Source: Castor canadensis (lineage: Eukaryota > Chordata > Mammalia > Rodentia > Castoridae). Taken from it: a DNA stretch of 64,000 bases. Numbering within the stretch: position 1 is the stretch's first letter; the number at the start of each line of letters is the position of its first letter. Shown one piece after another: positions 1 through 11,952 of this stretch. The stretch covers positions 28,196,001-28,260,000 of the forward strand of contig NC_133392.1 in NCBI RefSeq assembly GCF_047511655.1, read 5' to 3'. A program made the position numbers and the translations under genes. The notes below the pieces were generated by a model. That model searched no databases. It saw only the letters and a program-made list of their open reading frames with translations, and had not been told where the DNA came from.

Positions 1-262
1 CATCCAGAAGCAGGAGAAGTTAATAAAATAAGGGAAGCACACCTCCCCCCGACCTCACCATGTAGGCAAGGGGGAGCCCAGACCCTGAACAGAACGGGCA
101 CTGACGATTAGAGGCAAATTTTCAAGTTGTCTGTGTTCCACTGAAAGGTTGTTCTTTGGAAACCTCTTCATCAAAATGTGCAAAAATAAAGGATAGCTCC
201 ATCTTACTTTGTTTTCTTTTGTATCATAAAAAATCTAGTAAACAAATTCTAAAATGAAAAAG

Positions 263-425
263 AAGCTAGACATAGTGGTGCATACCTGTAATCCCAGCAC
301 TCAGGAGACTGAGGCAAGAGAATTTTGAATTTGAGGCCAACCTGGGCTAAATAGTGAGTTCTAGGCCAGCCATGGCTATATAGCAAGACCCTGTCTCAAA
401 AATAAAAATTAAATAAATAAATAGA
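263..425 (+). mobile_element. B1 SINE
   Basis: The sequence follows the 7SL-derived B1 pattern: a GTGGTGCATACCTGTAATCC box A/B start, 'GAGGCCAACCTGGGCTA', the repeated 'GTGAGTTCTAGGCCAGCCATGG' part characteristic of rodent B1, and a 'CCCTGTCTCAAAAATAAAAA' tail. Confidence 0.85.
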
Positions 426-2365
426 GAAAAGAAAAAGAACAGGTGGGACTAATTTTAATAATATGTTTATTTTATTTAACTTCATATTAACAAAATATTT
501 CAACATGTGAACAATATATAAAATTAATAAAGGGTTAGCTTACATTCTTTCGTACTAAGTCTTCAAAATCAATGTATCTTTTACACTAACATCTCAATAG
601 GGCTAGAGGCATTTAAGTGCTCAAGAGCCACATTTGGCTGGTAGTGACAGCACAGATCTAAGGGAACTGCTAGAGGCTGAAACCAATTAAGGACTGAGGG
701 CCAGCCTGAGTTAAGAGTAACAGCTATGTAACCAATGTTCCTACTGCTGCAAGGAGGGCCTTTGGCAGAGTTAGCCCATCTCTAGTCAGATGCTTGGCAC
801 ACCCGGAGTGCTCTGGCTTCAGCCCATGAGGAGACCCCTCTATGCCTTAGTTTCCCATATTGGACCCTGGGACAGGACTATCTCAGGAAGCAAGTAGATG
901 GAGAAAGAGAAGGGAAAGCTAGAATGTGGGTTATTCTCCAACCTCCTCTTTGCCTTTAATCAGAACAGAGTGGATCAGGAAAGGTAGTACCTGTCTGATC
1001 ACAGAAGAATTTCACTCAGGGGAACTTGGAGCTAGGACATGTTACTTTTGAGCTCATCTAAAGGATCAGGCTAATTGCAGACACTTGGGAATTTAAAGAA
1101 GGAACAATACAGTACAAAGCACTCATGTTTAACAACATAATCCTATCACTAATGCCTTCATTTGAACAAAAATTTAACATCTTTCTCATCACCACAACCT
1201 CAGGCAAACTTCACTTGTGACCATAATTATTGTCACTATCATCCGCCAATATTATCTCAATCCCCAAATTTTCTGCTGCTCTGAGCTTCAATATCACCAC
1301 TCCCCTTGATGATAGTCATTACTACTTACTCCTTTTATCACCATGGCAACACTCACTTACAACAGCACCATGTCCACTCACCACCTCATTCTACTATTAC
1401 AATAATCACCACAATCCCTTTAATTATCAGCCTCACTACAACATTCCATACCTCACATCTATCATCCCATAATAAGAAGTATTAGAACATCTGACATCTC
1501 TACCACCTTGGACACCCCTCCCCTAGCTGTCCTTTTTCTGTCTAGAAGTCATAGAGTATACCCATAATTTCTGGTCAAAATAACCTGTTGCATCCCTTGT
1601 CCACCAGCATCCTCCTCACTTAATCCTTCTTGCCTCAGATCAATTTTCCATTGTCCTATTTGACCTTTTGGACTTTGGACTCATGCATGTCCTGACCAGT
1701 ATCTATTAAAATGTATGATCCTTCTTGAATGCTCTTTTAGACTCCTGGCTTATATTTAACTTCTGGCTACTTAACCCTGGCCATTCTGCCATCAGTTACA
1801 GTGGTCTGCCTGGCTAGGCCCAGGGAGCTCAGCAGTGCCAGGCCCTCTGAAGGGAACTAACATCCTGCCAACATCTTTTCTTGGATTTTTGCTGAGCAAA
1901 AACACGCTAGGTTTGTATAGTTGGTCTCTGAAGGGTGATTTGGAACTCTCAAGCCCAAAGGAAACTGGGAAAGGGTATTTCCTGGCAAGACTTACCACTA
2001 TAATAAACCTGGTACATAGAAAGTACAGAGGAAGGAGAAAAGCTGGGGGCAGGAGTCAAGCATTTTGTCTAGTGGAGAGCATGACAGTCTTGTTCTTGCC
2101 CATATATTTCTCAAGTTGTTCCTGGAAAGAATAAAGAGACACTTTGCTCCTTAGTAGAGATTCTTGATAGCCTATGCTTTTCCATGGACAGTGAGATCTT
2201 GGGGTCTGAATATGCCTTGGGGAGAGGGTCCTCCTTTATTCTTACTGATGGCATGGCTGTGTCAGAGGCAGCAGGAGCTGTCACCTCTTACCTCTCCTGC
2301 ACTGTGGCCACAGTCACTCCTGTCACCCTTTTACTGACCCAGGGGTGCCCAGATACACATAGATC
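426..2365. other. Intergenic, no gene seen
   Basis: No recognisable exon or young repeat is visible apart from a degenerate CAY-rich tract at 1180-1480. The short open frames at 1230-1472 and 1835-2134 have no domain character, and the first is just translation of the low-complexity tract. Confidence 0.5.
1180..1480. repeat. Degenerate CAY/ATY-rich tract
   Basis: About 300 bp are rich in CAC, CAT, TCA and ACT triplets with very few G, consistent with an old decayed trinucleotide repeat. Confidence 0.45.
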
Positions 2366-2500
2366 TCTTCTCCCTCTCCCTCCCTCCTTCCCTCCTTCTC
2401 TCTCTCTCTCTCTCTTTCTGTACTAGGAATTGAAAAAACTAGGGCCTTGCACTTGCTACGCAAGCCCTCTACCAATTGAGCCACACCCCAACCCAGCACC
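2366..2500 (-). mobile_element. CT tract and ID-like SINE
   Basis: A (C/T)n run (about 2370-2417) precedes a reversed tRNA-derived ID-like monomer ('GGGCCTTGCACTTGCTACGCAAGCCCTCTACCAATTGAGCCACACC'-type pattern). Confidence 0.75.
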
Positions 2501-4667
2501 CAGGTTTTTGGCAAGCAGTCAATTCCTCCAGCTGCACATGGCTCTCTTCCCTGTATAGGGAGGGAAAAGACCCAGATGTGTCCTGAGATGTGCATTTGGA
2601 TTGGGTTCAGATGCCAAAGTGCATCTCTTGAACTGATCATGTAACCCAAAAGTAATGAGTTTCTTAACCCCTAAATCTGAATAAAATTGAGAGGGTTGAG
2701 AGCTAAGATGAAAAAGGGAACTAGATCTTAGTTTTGAGACCAATGCCTGGCCTGTCTGCAGAGAGAATGCGATTTGTGGCTTTATGACATGTGGACAGGC
2801 TGCTTAGACTTTTGTGATGGTCCAGTGCTCATTAATAGTGACCTCAACCCAGTGCAGGGCAAATGGATTATGAAGTGACTCAGGGAAGGCAAGGTGGGAG
2901 GAAAGGAGGTAGTTTTCCCTGGCCGCCTTTAGAAGACCTCATGGCATAGATATAGTAGTTAACAAGTGCAATCTCCTCCTTGCTGCCACCACAGAGCGAA
3001 GGGATACCGTCCTCTTCTCCTTCTTTCTTTTTTTCATTCGTTTATTCTAGTTTTTACTGAGTGACTACCATATGCTGAGAACTGACTGAACCACAGAGAC
3101 CCTCCATGAACAAGAACTGCTTCTTATCCTTAAGGAGACTACAATCTGATCAAGTCGTTGTTGCTAAAAAGAAAGGAAGGAAAAGAAAGTGGTCCTTCTG
3201 CTTGTCAAGGGTCAACTGAATGCCTGAGCCAGTCCCCTGAGAGGGCTGCAGGCAAGATCTCAGCAGGTAATGGATGATCCCAGCTATGCCCTGACAGGAC
3301 ATTACCTGCAATTGGTTCCAGTCATATATGGAGCCAAATAGATTTGAAAACTGAGGGAGGACAGTGTCAGGGGAGAATAGGCCCAGCCCCTCCATCTCTA
3401 GTCTGGGCCTAGGGACCTATCTTGATTCCCCTGGGGGTAGATAGGTGTCAATTCCTAAGGCCATGAGCATAGCAGATAATACATTTTGCTTCTTTGCTTG
3501 ACTGGGCAGGTCTCTGCAGAGGATAGGAACCCCCAGACAGGAAGCACTGAGGGCCCTAGGACAGAGGGCAGAGGCCAGAGGCAGGGGATTGCTTGCTCCT
3601 CAGGTCAGATTCCAGAGCAAACAGCAAGCTGCCTGCCTTTTCTGATTGGAAATGATGGGGGTGGGAGCTGGAGGGGAGGGTAAAAGGTTAGAATCCCTGT
3701 GGGCTAGGGGAGGGGGCTTCAAGAGCCTGACAACACCCCCAGCACCTCTGTCTGAGCCTTTGCTGGGAAAGTGGAGGCCAGGGACAGCTACAGAGGGGAC
3801 AAAACCCTCAGGTATTGCTATAATAATTAGAGTTCTACTAGCACAGTCTGAACTTGAAGAAACCTGGCAGAGCACTTGGTCCTCTCTCATTTAGAGGGGA
3901 AAACTGAGGCCAGGGTCACACAAGGACAGTCACTAGCTTGGATCTCTCCTAATCACCCTTCCTGTGGTACCTTGAGTTGCTCTGAGACAGAGCATCTCTC
4001 TCCTAAGGGACTCCCTGAGCATGCTTCCCCAGCTGAGCAAATTCCTGCCTCAGTCCTGAGAGTGACAGTGTGAGTGGGCCTCAGGGACAGTTTCAGCTTT
4101 TCAGGGGCAGAAGTAAGGTTGACTGAGTTGATGGCCACCTAGAGGCCCTGGTGAATTCCAGACTCCTCTCATCCTTCGCCAGTTCTCACTAAGGGCATGG
4201 TAAGGCCTTTGTCCCTAGCCATTTGCCTCTTGCCGTACTTGGAATCTGTTCAGCCATCAACACTTTTATTTTCTGCCCCTTTCATGCCTTCTTAGCTCAT
4301 TTTCTCTTTACTTTCCTGCCAACCTCCCTGCCAGATCTCCTCTATTCCAAATCAATTCTTTTCATCTCTGTATCCTCCCATGCTTATCTCCTCAAAATCC
4401 AGGGTCACAGAATTCTCCTTCTCACTTAGCCATGACTAGGACTAGGCTAAGGAACTGTTGTCTTCAGAAAGGCAAAGGAATCCTATGACTACCTGAGTGA
4501 GTCATGTGAACACCCAAGCAGGACTGGCATATACTAGGGAGGACATGGGGACTACATCTTAGCAGAGGAGAGGAGTCTCAAACAAATATTGACATAAAAT
4601 GTGATATTAAAATTATAATAAGTGCCACAGTGAAACAAAACTCCACTGGATGATAAGAAAAGAGAGT
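2501..4667. other. Intergenic with ancient repeat traces
   Basis: An L2-like trace lies near 3030-3140 (TTTATTCT...CTGAGTGACTACCATATGC) and a MIR-like fragment near 3850-3945 (TTAGAGGGGAAAACTGAGGC...GGTCACACAAGGACAG). Nothing else is recognised; the short open frames are uninformative. Confidence 0.4.
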
Positions 4668-4785
4668 GGATAGGCAAGGCTTCATGGCCCACACCCGAAA
4701 TTCCAGTACTCAGGAGGCTGAGGCAGGAGGGTGGTAAGTTTGAGACCAGCCTGAGCTATATAGTGGGACCCTGCCTCAAAAGTTG
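4668..4785 (+). mobile_element. B1-like SINE
   Basis: A diverged B1-type monomer: CACACCCGAAATTCCAGTAC, 'CAGGAGGCTGAGGCAGGAGG', 'GAGACCAGCCTGAGCTA', 'CCCTGCCTCAAAAG'. Confidence 0.75.
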
Positions 4786-5079
4786 GTGGGGAGAGGGGTG
4801 GGTTCAGGTAGTCATGCAGATTGTGTGCTGTCTGGGAAGTTCCTTGAGAACATGGTGAGGGCTAAGTATTGGTGGCGAAGGGGAGGTGATTTTTCTAGTA
4901 TCTGTGCTGCCTAAGCAAGCACTGGTGTGCTTTTCTATTGTAATTCTCACAAAAGCCCCTCGTGGACTGGCAGTGGCTGACAGCCAACCTAGTCAGCGGG
5001 CCAGTTTCCTACCTGCCATCTCATACCCAGTTTCATGGTGGCTCAAGGCCAATTTCAGCATCCATTTTAGTCACAATAG

Positions 5080-5400
5080 AGTGTCACACAACACCCTCTC
5101 ACACACTTGCACAATCATCACATGTACTCAACATCACACACAGGCTCACAGAAACTCTAACACCCTGTTACAGACATGACTTCCACACACTTCATCATGC
5201 AAAGCTTCTCCCATGTGTACTGTCACACGTGCACACACAGCCTTAGGACTGTCACCTGTAATCTTTTATATCCCATCTCACACATGTTTTTTCACACATC
5301 TACTGCTTCAGTACAGCTGCACTCAGTTCCTCGATCTCACGTGCATGTGCACACAACCCCCTTGCAGAGTCCCTTGTACACACAGCAGCCACGCTCCTGT
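5080..5400. repeat. Degenerate CA-rich repeat block
   Basis: Irregular CACA, CACT and CACG words fill about 300 bp, like an expanded and decayed (CA)n. Open frames here only translate this low-complexity DNA. The next 500 bp (5400-5900) hold a C-rich run near 5577-5600 and no gene. Confidence 0.6.
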
Positions 5401-5954
5401 TAGGCTTCTAGAGACAGGCGTGTGCAGCCCCTGATCACAACTAAATGTCAGCGAGTCCCTCTCCTCCCAGTTAGAGATGAATTGTTGCTCAGGAGATATT
5501 TCATCCTTAATGCCTCCCGCTTGAACTGGAGCATGCGTCTCCATGAGGTTACATTTCTCCCAATCCGTCTGCTGCACCCCCCCAACCCCCCCACCCCCGC
5601 CACTGGCTGGCTCAGGGAGCTGCCCTCCTGCCTCTCAGCTTTCAGGGGGGAGAGGAGGGCTCCCTCTCCCCTTACAGCCCCTCCTTATCCCTTTCCTCCC
5701 CGCCAGCTCAACTCCTGGTAAAAGAACAAAGCCCAGGCAGCTTTCAAGGCCCCCTCCCCAGCTCCCAGATCAGGAAGTATCCATAGAGCCCAAGGCATAG
5801 CTGGGTACCCAACCCCCCCAACTCTGGCTTCTATCTGCATTCAATGCCAATCGAGCTGGTGTCCTGGAGAAAAGCAGAGGGTAGACATGTATCAAAACAC
5901 AGCCCCTCTTAGGGATCCGTCTTCACCCACACCCCTCCCTGTCAAAAAACTTAA

Positions 5955-6030
5955 AAGAAAAAGTTGCCTACCATGTGTAAGGTCCTGGGTTGAATCCCCA
6001 GAAACACAAAAGGAAAAAGAAAAAAAGTTC
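5955..6030 (+). mobile_element. Truncated ID-like SINE
   Basis: The 3' half of an ID-like monomer (GTAAGGTCCTGGGTTGAATCC CCAG part) with an A-rich tail. Confidence 0.55.
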
Positions 6031-6564
6031 TGAGTGAGGCTGGCATGAGGGTGAGTTTGTATAACCTTTTAGAAGGAAAGTTGGGTAAGATACAACCACA
6101 GCCTTCACAAGGTGTATCCTCTTTGCTCCAAAAATGCTATGCCTCAGAATTTATTACAAGAACATAAACTGGGACAGTCCAGACGATGTAGCTTCAAGGG
6201 GCTCATCCCAGCCTTGTTTGTAAGAGTGAGAAAGTGGAAGCAAACTAAATGTCCCACAGTAGGGATTGGCAATGGCACAGGGTCAACAGAATACAATGTA
6301 GCCTTTAAAAGGATGGTGTGAAAGGATGTTTAACATCATTGAAAGGCATTTGCCGCGGAACACTGAATAAAACAAGCAGTTGCAAAGCAGTGTGTATACT
6401 AAATTCAATGTGGTGTTCTGGATTGGATCCTGGAAGAAGAAAGGATGTAAATGGAAAACTAGTGACAGGCAAATGAAGTCTGGAGTTCAGTTAATAATAA
6501 CGTACCCAAACTGGTTTCTTAGCTCTGACAAATGCACATGGTAATGTAAGATGTTTTATTTATT

Positions 6565-6752
6565 TATTTATTGTGGTATTAGGGTTTGAATTCAGGGCCT
6601 ACACCTTGAGCCACTCCACCAGCCCTTTTTTTTTTTTTTTCCCTTGTGATGGGTTTTTTCGAGATAGGGCCTCACTATTTGCTGGGGCTGGCATGGAGCC
6701 ACAATCCTCCTGACCTCTCCCTCCTGAGTAGCTAGGATTACAGGTGTGTAAG
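6565..6752 (-). mobile_element. B1+ID composite SINE
   Basis: In reverse orientation an ID-like unit (GGGTTTGAATTCAGGGCC...GAGCCACTCCACCAGCCC) is followed by a poly-T and a B1-like unit (GAGATAGGGCCTCACTAT...GTAGCTAGGATTACAGG). This head-to-tail composite is repeated many times in the window. Confidence 0.8.
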
Positions 6753-6892
6753 ATGTTTTAACAACAGGCAAAAGGTATATGGAAACTCCCTGCAGTGTCT
6801 TTGCAAGTTTTCTGTGAACCCAAAATTATTCCAAAATTAAAATTTATTTTTAAAAGCATTATCTGTATATAATGTGATCTCCTTTTTTGTTT

Positions 6893-7228
6893 TGTGGTGC
6901 TAGGGTTTGAACTCAGAGCCTACACCTTGAGCCACTCCACCAGCCCTTTTTTGTGATTGTTTTTTTCTTTTCTTTTTTGTTTTTTTTGTTGTTATTTTAT
7001 TTATTTATTTATTTAAATCTCAGGGTCTTTTTTTTTTCTTTTATTTGTATGTGCATACAATTTTTGGGTCATTTCTCCCCCCTTCCCCCCCCCCCCCCCC
7101 CGTGATTTGTTTTTTCAAGATAGGGTCTCATGAACTATTTGCCTGGGCTGGCCTCAAACCTCGATCTTCCTGATCTCTGCCTCCTGAGTAGCCAGGATTA
7201 CAGGCATGAGCCACCACTGCCCAGCTCC
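6893..7228 (-). mobile_element. B1+ID composite SINE, interrupted
   Basis: The ID-like half is at 6893-6950 and the B1-like half at 7102-7228. About 135 bp of other sequence (6967-7101) separates them and is explained by an inserted L1 3' end. Confidence 0.8.
6967..7101 (-). mobile_element. L1 3'-end fragment inside a SINE
   Basis: The part 'CTTTTATTTGTATGTGCATAC' and 'TCATTTCTCCCCCC' matches, in reverse, the 3' end of the L1 at about 59.9 kb. A GTGATT(T)GTTTTTT motif occurs on both sides (6953 and 7102), consistent with a target-site duplication. Confidence 0.65.
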
Positions 7229-7239
7229 TATTTTGTTTT

Positions 7240-8200
7240 TTTAAAAGAATATATAGCCCTTTCACCATATAAGGACACAGCTGGATGGCACCATCTATGA
7301 GGAAGGAGGCCCTCACCAGACACTAAATCAGCAGAGCTTGACCTTGGACTTCTCAGCGTCCAGAACTGAGAAGTAAATTTCTGTCATTTATAGGCTAAAA
7401 AGTTAATAAAAAGAATGTTTCTATCAAGAACTTGGATAGCAGTCACCAACATGTTATTACTGGTGATTTCTGAGAGATGGAATTATGGATTATTTTATTT
7501 TGATTATTTGAATGTTCTTTTTTAAAAAACAAACAAACACACACCGCTTGTGTGATTTAAAAAAAAAAAACAAAACTTAATTGTCACCAAGGAGGCTGAG
7601 AGCAACTTAATCCCCAGCCATTCCACCCAGCCTCCACAGTCTCCGGCATGGGGTGAGGAGCCCACAGTGCTAAGTCCAGTTTTTGTAGTCAGGATCTTTC
7701 TCTTCCTGGAAACTCTAGAATTTCGGGGTCTGAAATCTCTTCTTTGAGCCCAATCTCTTACACTCCTACCTCATTCACTCTCTTATTCCTACTCACTTGT
7801 TCTTTAGGCCCTTAAACCATCTGCCTTCTCCCCACCGTCACCCCCTTGCTGGCCTGACTTCCTTCCTTCCGACCCAGGCCCATATCAGCCACTTCAGCCC
7901 TGTGGTTCCTGCCAGCCTGCCTAAGGATCTCTGACTCTTACCTGATCTTACCTGATCTCCTTCCCTGCTGTCTCTGAGAAGTTCCTTCTTATTAAAGAAT
8001 CTTCCCAGAACTTTCTCCAGCAGTATCTTCCACATCTTGTCTCTCTTGGTTCTCCCTCCCAGTTTTCTCCTAGACAGACAACTTGTGGTCACTCTAACCA
8101 TCTCTAATTCTTTGCCACTCACTCTTCATTCCATAACTTCGCCACACTGTAGCCTATTACTGCAAATATCCAAGCCCATTGGCCATTCACCCTGTCCTCT
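7240..8200. other. Intergenic, nothing recognised
   Basis: An AT-rich stretch with A-runs near 7557-7575, then a C/T-rich region. The open frame at 7838-8122 minus has a Lys/Arg/Gly-rich composition due to the C/T-rich strand and no recognisable domain. Confidence 0.45.
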
Positions 8201-8204
8201 TCAC

Positions 8205-8285
8205 TAATGGCTCTGCAAGATTTTCTCAGGGCCTTATGCTTGCTAGGCAAGAGCTCCACCACTTGAGCTATGCCCCAAGTCCTCT
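8205..8285 (-). mobile_element. ID-like SINE fragment
   Basis: Reverse ID-like monomer: 'CAGGGCCTTATGCTTGCTAG' followed by 'CACCACTTGAGCTATGCCCC'. Confidence 0.7.
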
Positions 8286-8929
8286 GCAAAATTTGATACC
8301 AACTCTCTCCCTAAGAGTCCTCCATGATCTTTGGGCCATTACTCTCTTCATTTTCCTCCTAACTTCCTAATTAGTCTTCTCTGACTTCTGTCCTTCCTCC
8401 AACAGAAGGAATCTCCCAGGATTCAGTCTGATCTTACCCTGCCTTCTCTCTGGCAAGCTCACCATTTCACTGGCTACAAGTAGCCATCTGCTTGGAAGAA
8501 TTTCTGACAGCTCTGAGTTCTGGCCTGGAATATTCAACTTCCTGCTAAACATTTTGGAGTGTCTAAGGAATACCTTAAACTATCGTAACTTTAATCAGTA
8601 CCCCCATCCACTATTTCCAACAACCCTTGCCTCAGACTTCCATATTCTTTCAATAAAATTGGACTTCACTGGGCACCACCTTCCTCTTTCCTTCTCTCCC
8701 TAATCAATTCCACCAACCAGGTCTATACTGGCCCTGTCTCTTACCCACATTCTCTTTAGTTCTATCCTTTCTGCCCCTCTGGTCTGTTCTTTGCCAAACT
8801 GTGACACTTCCTCATCCACATCCATCATGCCACACTCATATTGATCCTACCATAGCATCAGCCCTAAAGCTGGGGTGACTGTAAACTTTGTTATTCAAAC
8901 CAGGAGGCTTTTGAATTGTCCTTTTATTG

Positions 8930-9015
8930 ATTTATTTTTTTGAGACAGGTCTTGCTATGTAGACTAGGCTGACCTTGAACTCTCCATCCTCCTGCCTCAG
9001 CTTTTGAGAATGAAA
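8930..9015 (-). mobile_element. B1-like SINE fragment
   Basis: Reverse B1 3' half: 'TTTTGAGACAGGTCTTGCTA' then 'GACCTTGAACTCTCCATCCT'. The DNA at 8286-8929 holds nothing recognised. Confidence 0.75.
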
Positions 9016-9774
9016 GAAGGCTCTGTAAAGTCATAACAATAATTTAAGATTAAAATATATAGTTACAATGAGACAAGAGGCTTAACCTGTAACTTCCCTG
9101 GGCTTTTGGTTACCCTTCCTAAAGCACATTCCATCACATCCCTGTTCTGCCTCAAAGACCTTCAGTGAATCCCACTGAATTAGGTTAGAACTTCTCATGC
9201 TGGCTCCAAGTCCTGCCTTTCCAGCCTCTCCTCTACTGCTCCTTCCCTGCACCCACTCTCCTAACAAACCAAACTATGCATTGCCCTTGACTGTGATGCA
9301 TGCCTTCCTCTGCCTATATATTCATGATGGTTCTTCCCTCGGGAGCTCCTTGGCTCCAACTCTGCTCTTTAAACCCCATCCTTATTTCAAGACCCAACCA
9401 CACTGTCCTCCATGAAGGCTCCCCTCATCCTTCTCTTGCACGTTGCATTTCCTTCTTAGTATGAATTACTTCTACACTTTTCTCCCTCCAAGTAACTGAT
9501 CTGAGTGCACATGGTGCTCCACTCCTAGCCAGCTCTTTGGCTGGGCAGCTGCTTACGACGTGGCCTGGCATTAAAAGATGAGCTGGGACAGTCTGATTTC
9601 CTCTCCTGGGAATTTGAACTGTGAAATACTGAGAGACCAGAGCAGTTAGCAGAGGTGATGTAGAGTGAGACTCAGAGAGGCCGGCTGGTCAAATGCAAGT
9701 CACAGTTATGAGAAATTATGAGGAAACCCAGGAAGCTCTTGCTGCTGCACCAGGGTCAGCAGCAGTTATGAGCT
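9016..9774. other. Intergenic, nothing recognised
   Basis: No repeat or exon is recognised in this 760-bp stretch. Confidence 0.4.
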
Positions 9775-9990
9775 GGGGCTCAGGAGGCCAACCTGAGGGA
9801 GAATCCTGAGTCTGCCACTTCCTGGCTTGCACGTGGGGCAGGTGACCTAACCTCCTAGAGTCTCGGTGTTCTCTTATGTAAAATGGGGATGATGACATTA
9901 GCTAGCCTCATCGTGAGAGAACTGAGATGAACAAGGACACCAGTGGGCCTGACTCAGAACTGGTATATGATTATTCCTTATCCTTAACAA
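9775..9990 (+). mobile_element. MIR SINE (ancient)
   Basis: Typical MIR landmarks appear in order: 'GAATCCTGAGTCTGCCACTT', 'GTGACCTAACCTCCTAGAGTC', 'TCTTATGTAAAATGGGGATG', then the 3' part ending ACTGGTATATGATTATTCC. Confidence 0.7.
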
Positions 9991-10234
9991 CAATTATTAT
10001 TTATTTTGTTAGTAGTAATGAGGAAAGAGACACACGGAAAACAGAGGCTCCATGCCTTTGGGCCTTTCCATGAGAGAGAAGTTCCCAGGGCATCCTCTGT
10101 CTCTGAGTGCTTTTCAGGCCCAGTTCCAATGAAAAACTATGTGCTTTGATACAAACAGCTCTCCTTGCAATTATGGGAGAACACCTGTTTCTTGTAAAGG
10201 GAAAGAGCCCGCCCAGAGTGCTTGTCATCTTCTT

Positions 10235-10345
10235 AAGTCTGGATTTGTGCCCTTTACACTGTCTGCCTCAGTTTCCCACCTGGCCTTGAACACAGCTGCT
10301 ACACATTACTCAGTAAATGAATGACTGACTGAATAAATGAATAGA
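10235..10345. repeat. Old L2-like end
   Basis: The series 'CTCAGTAAATGAATGACTGACTGAATAAATGAAT' matches the simple tail of old L2-type repeats. A second L2-like copy lies at about 10930-11085 ('TAGAAGGTATCAAGACAGG', 'CCCATAGTAGGCTTTCACTAAG'). Confidence 0.5.
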
Positions 10346-11160
10346 GTCCAAATCTTTTCTAGGGAACCTTTGGAGAGGCTGCTTTTAGGAGGCCAGAAGT
10401 CCAGTGGTTAGGGAAGAGGGGCTCACTGTATGTTCCTCAGCACAGGAAAAGAGGAAGGCAGAACTAGGGTAGCCCTGAGGGACTGATGGAGCAGTGTCCT
10501 CTCATGAGTTCTGGCCTTGCCTATGTGATTCTAGGCCTAGCCTATTCCTTTCTTCATTCTTTCTGGACCCAGGATAAAGGGTACAGTGACAGGAGAGCAA
10601 CTGAGAGAAGAGACCCACTGGGTCCTGTTGCCAGGCTGTGGAAAGGAGACCAGGACTGTCCCCTCCTCTGTTCAGCCTCATCCCCTTTACTCCCCCTCCT
10701 GTGCTCCAAACCGCATCTTTTCAGACTCTTTCTTATCTTCACCATGCTTTCTGTGAATGCTGTTCCTTCTCCCTGAGGTGCCATTCTCTGCCTTCACCTC
10801 TGTGAAAACTCCTACCAGGGCCACCTCAGAGTCAACCTGCTGCTGGCATCTACCCCAGATCCCCCTGGCAAGGTTAAATGCTCTAGTTCTGTGCTTCCAC
10901 AGGTCTTTCGCAGATTTGTGAGTTATCTCATTGCTCCAATCACCTGTATATTTGTCTGGCTTCCCCCCTACACTAGAAGGTATCAAGACAGGAATTATGT
11001 CTTATTGATGCTTAACAAAGGACTTGGCCCATAGTAGGCTTTCACTAAGTATTTGTTGACTGAATGTGAATGTAAGAATGTATTAACTCTGCTTTTTCCA
11101 GCTCTGGGATCACCGAGCCTGTTGTTTTCTCTTCTCTCACTTTCTTGGGCATTTCTTGAA

Positions 11161-11179
11161 GTCCTCCACGGTGGAGGAC
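11161..11179. repeat. Perfect 19-bp palindrome
   Basis: GTCCTCCAC-G-GTGGAGGAC: two 9-nt arms with one central base. It could extrude as a small cruciform or bind a dimeric factor; no context supports either. Confidence 0.85.
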
Positions 11180-11282
11180 TACTTCTCCCCATGATACCAG
11201 AGCCCACACCTAGCCCACAGTGTCAAATAGTGCCTGGCCTCCAAAACGTAGAGGAGACACTGCAGAGGAGCTGGAACATCTC

Positions 11283-11320
11283 AAGTATAGAGATGGGGGG
11301 GGGAGGGGGGGTGCTGGGGC
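11283..11320. repeat. G-run (possible quadruplex)
   Basis: Long G runs (GGGGGGGGGAGGGGGGG type) can form a G-quadruplex. Confidence 0.6.
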
Positions 11321-11439
11321 TGAGCAGGGACCCCAGTAGAATGAGGACTAAGAGGGACTTGTTAGGGACTTGACTATCCTCATTGGCCGTTTGGGGCTTG
11401 ACAAGTGGGTTCAGGTTCTCCCTCCCAGACAGGCTTCTG

Positions 11440-11900
11440 ATCAGGCTCCAGAAAGAGATGCCACTTGCCTGCCCTCCTACCTCCCGGGCCGTGGCTGAGC
11501 GGCTGGCGGAGGCAGCGCTGGGCCAGCCCGAGCAGACAGCCTTGTGCGATTGCTGGCTCCAGGCCTCCCAGCCCAGCTTGTAGCTCCCCCCAGAGTGGCG
11601 CGATTGATTGGCTGCAGCCGGAATGGGCACCAGTCTCCCTGGCTTGGACAGAAACGGGGCCATCTGTTACACCTCTAGTTAAAAGTACATAAAGTTGAGC
11701 ATTTGTGCGCCGACAATACCACCCCTGACACCCTCCACGCGGCACAGCGCTCCGGCTCCTTGGCAGGCTCGTGTTCCGCGACAGGCCGGCACAGCGACGC
11801 CTACACGCTGCCTCGGCTGGCACCGCCACAGGCACCACAGCTCCACCCTCCAGCGGCCTGGCCCAGCTGGGTCCAGCTAGAATCTCAGATCCCACCTTAA
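11440..11900. promoter_or_regulatory. Small GC-rich island with conserved look
   Basis: CpG density rises locally. In the middle is an AT-richer block (GGGGCCATCTGTTACACCTC, CTAGTTAAAAGTACATAAAG, TTGTGCGCCGACAATACC at 11658-11722) that looks like a regulatory module. Two overlapping minus open frames (11380-11952, 11223-11663) cross the island; I see no domain and reject them as genes. Confidence 0.4.
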
Positions 11901-11952
11901 CCAGAGGGTGGAGGGAGGAGGGAGGCTTGTGGGTATGTATAGTAGTGGGCAC

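Noticed and set aside
11223-11952. Two long minus-strand open frames (146 and 190 codons) as a possible gene.
   Set aside because: They overlap each other in a GC-rich island, lack any domain, and look composition-driven.
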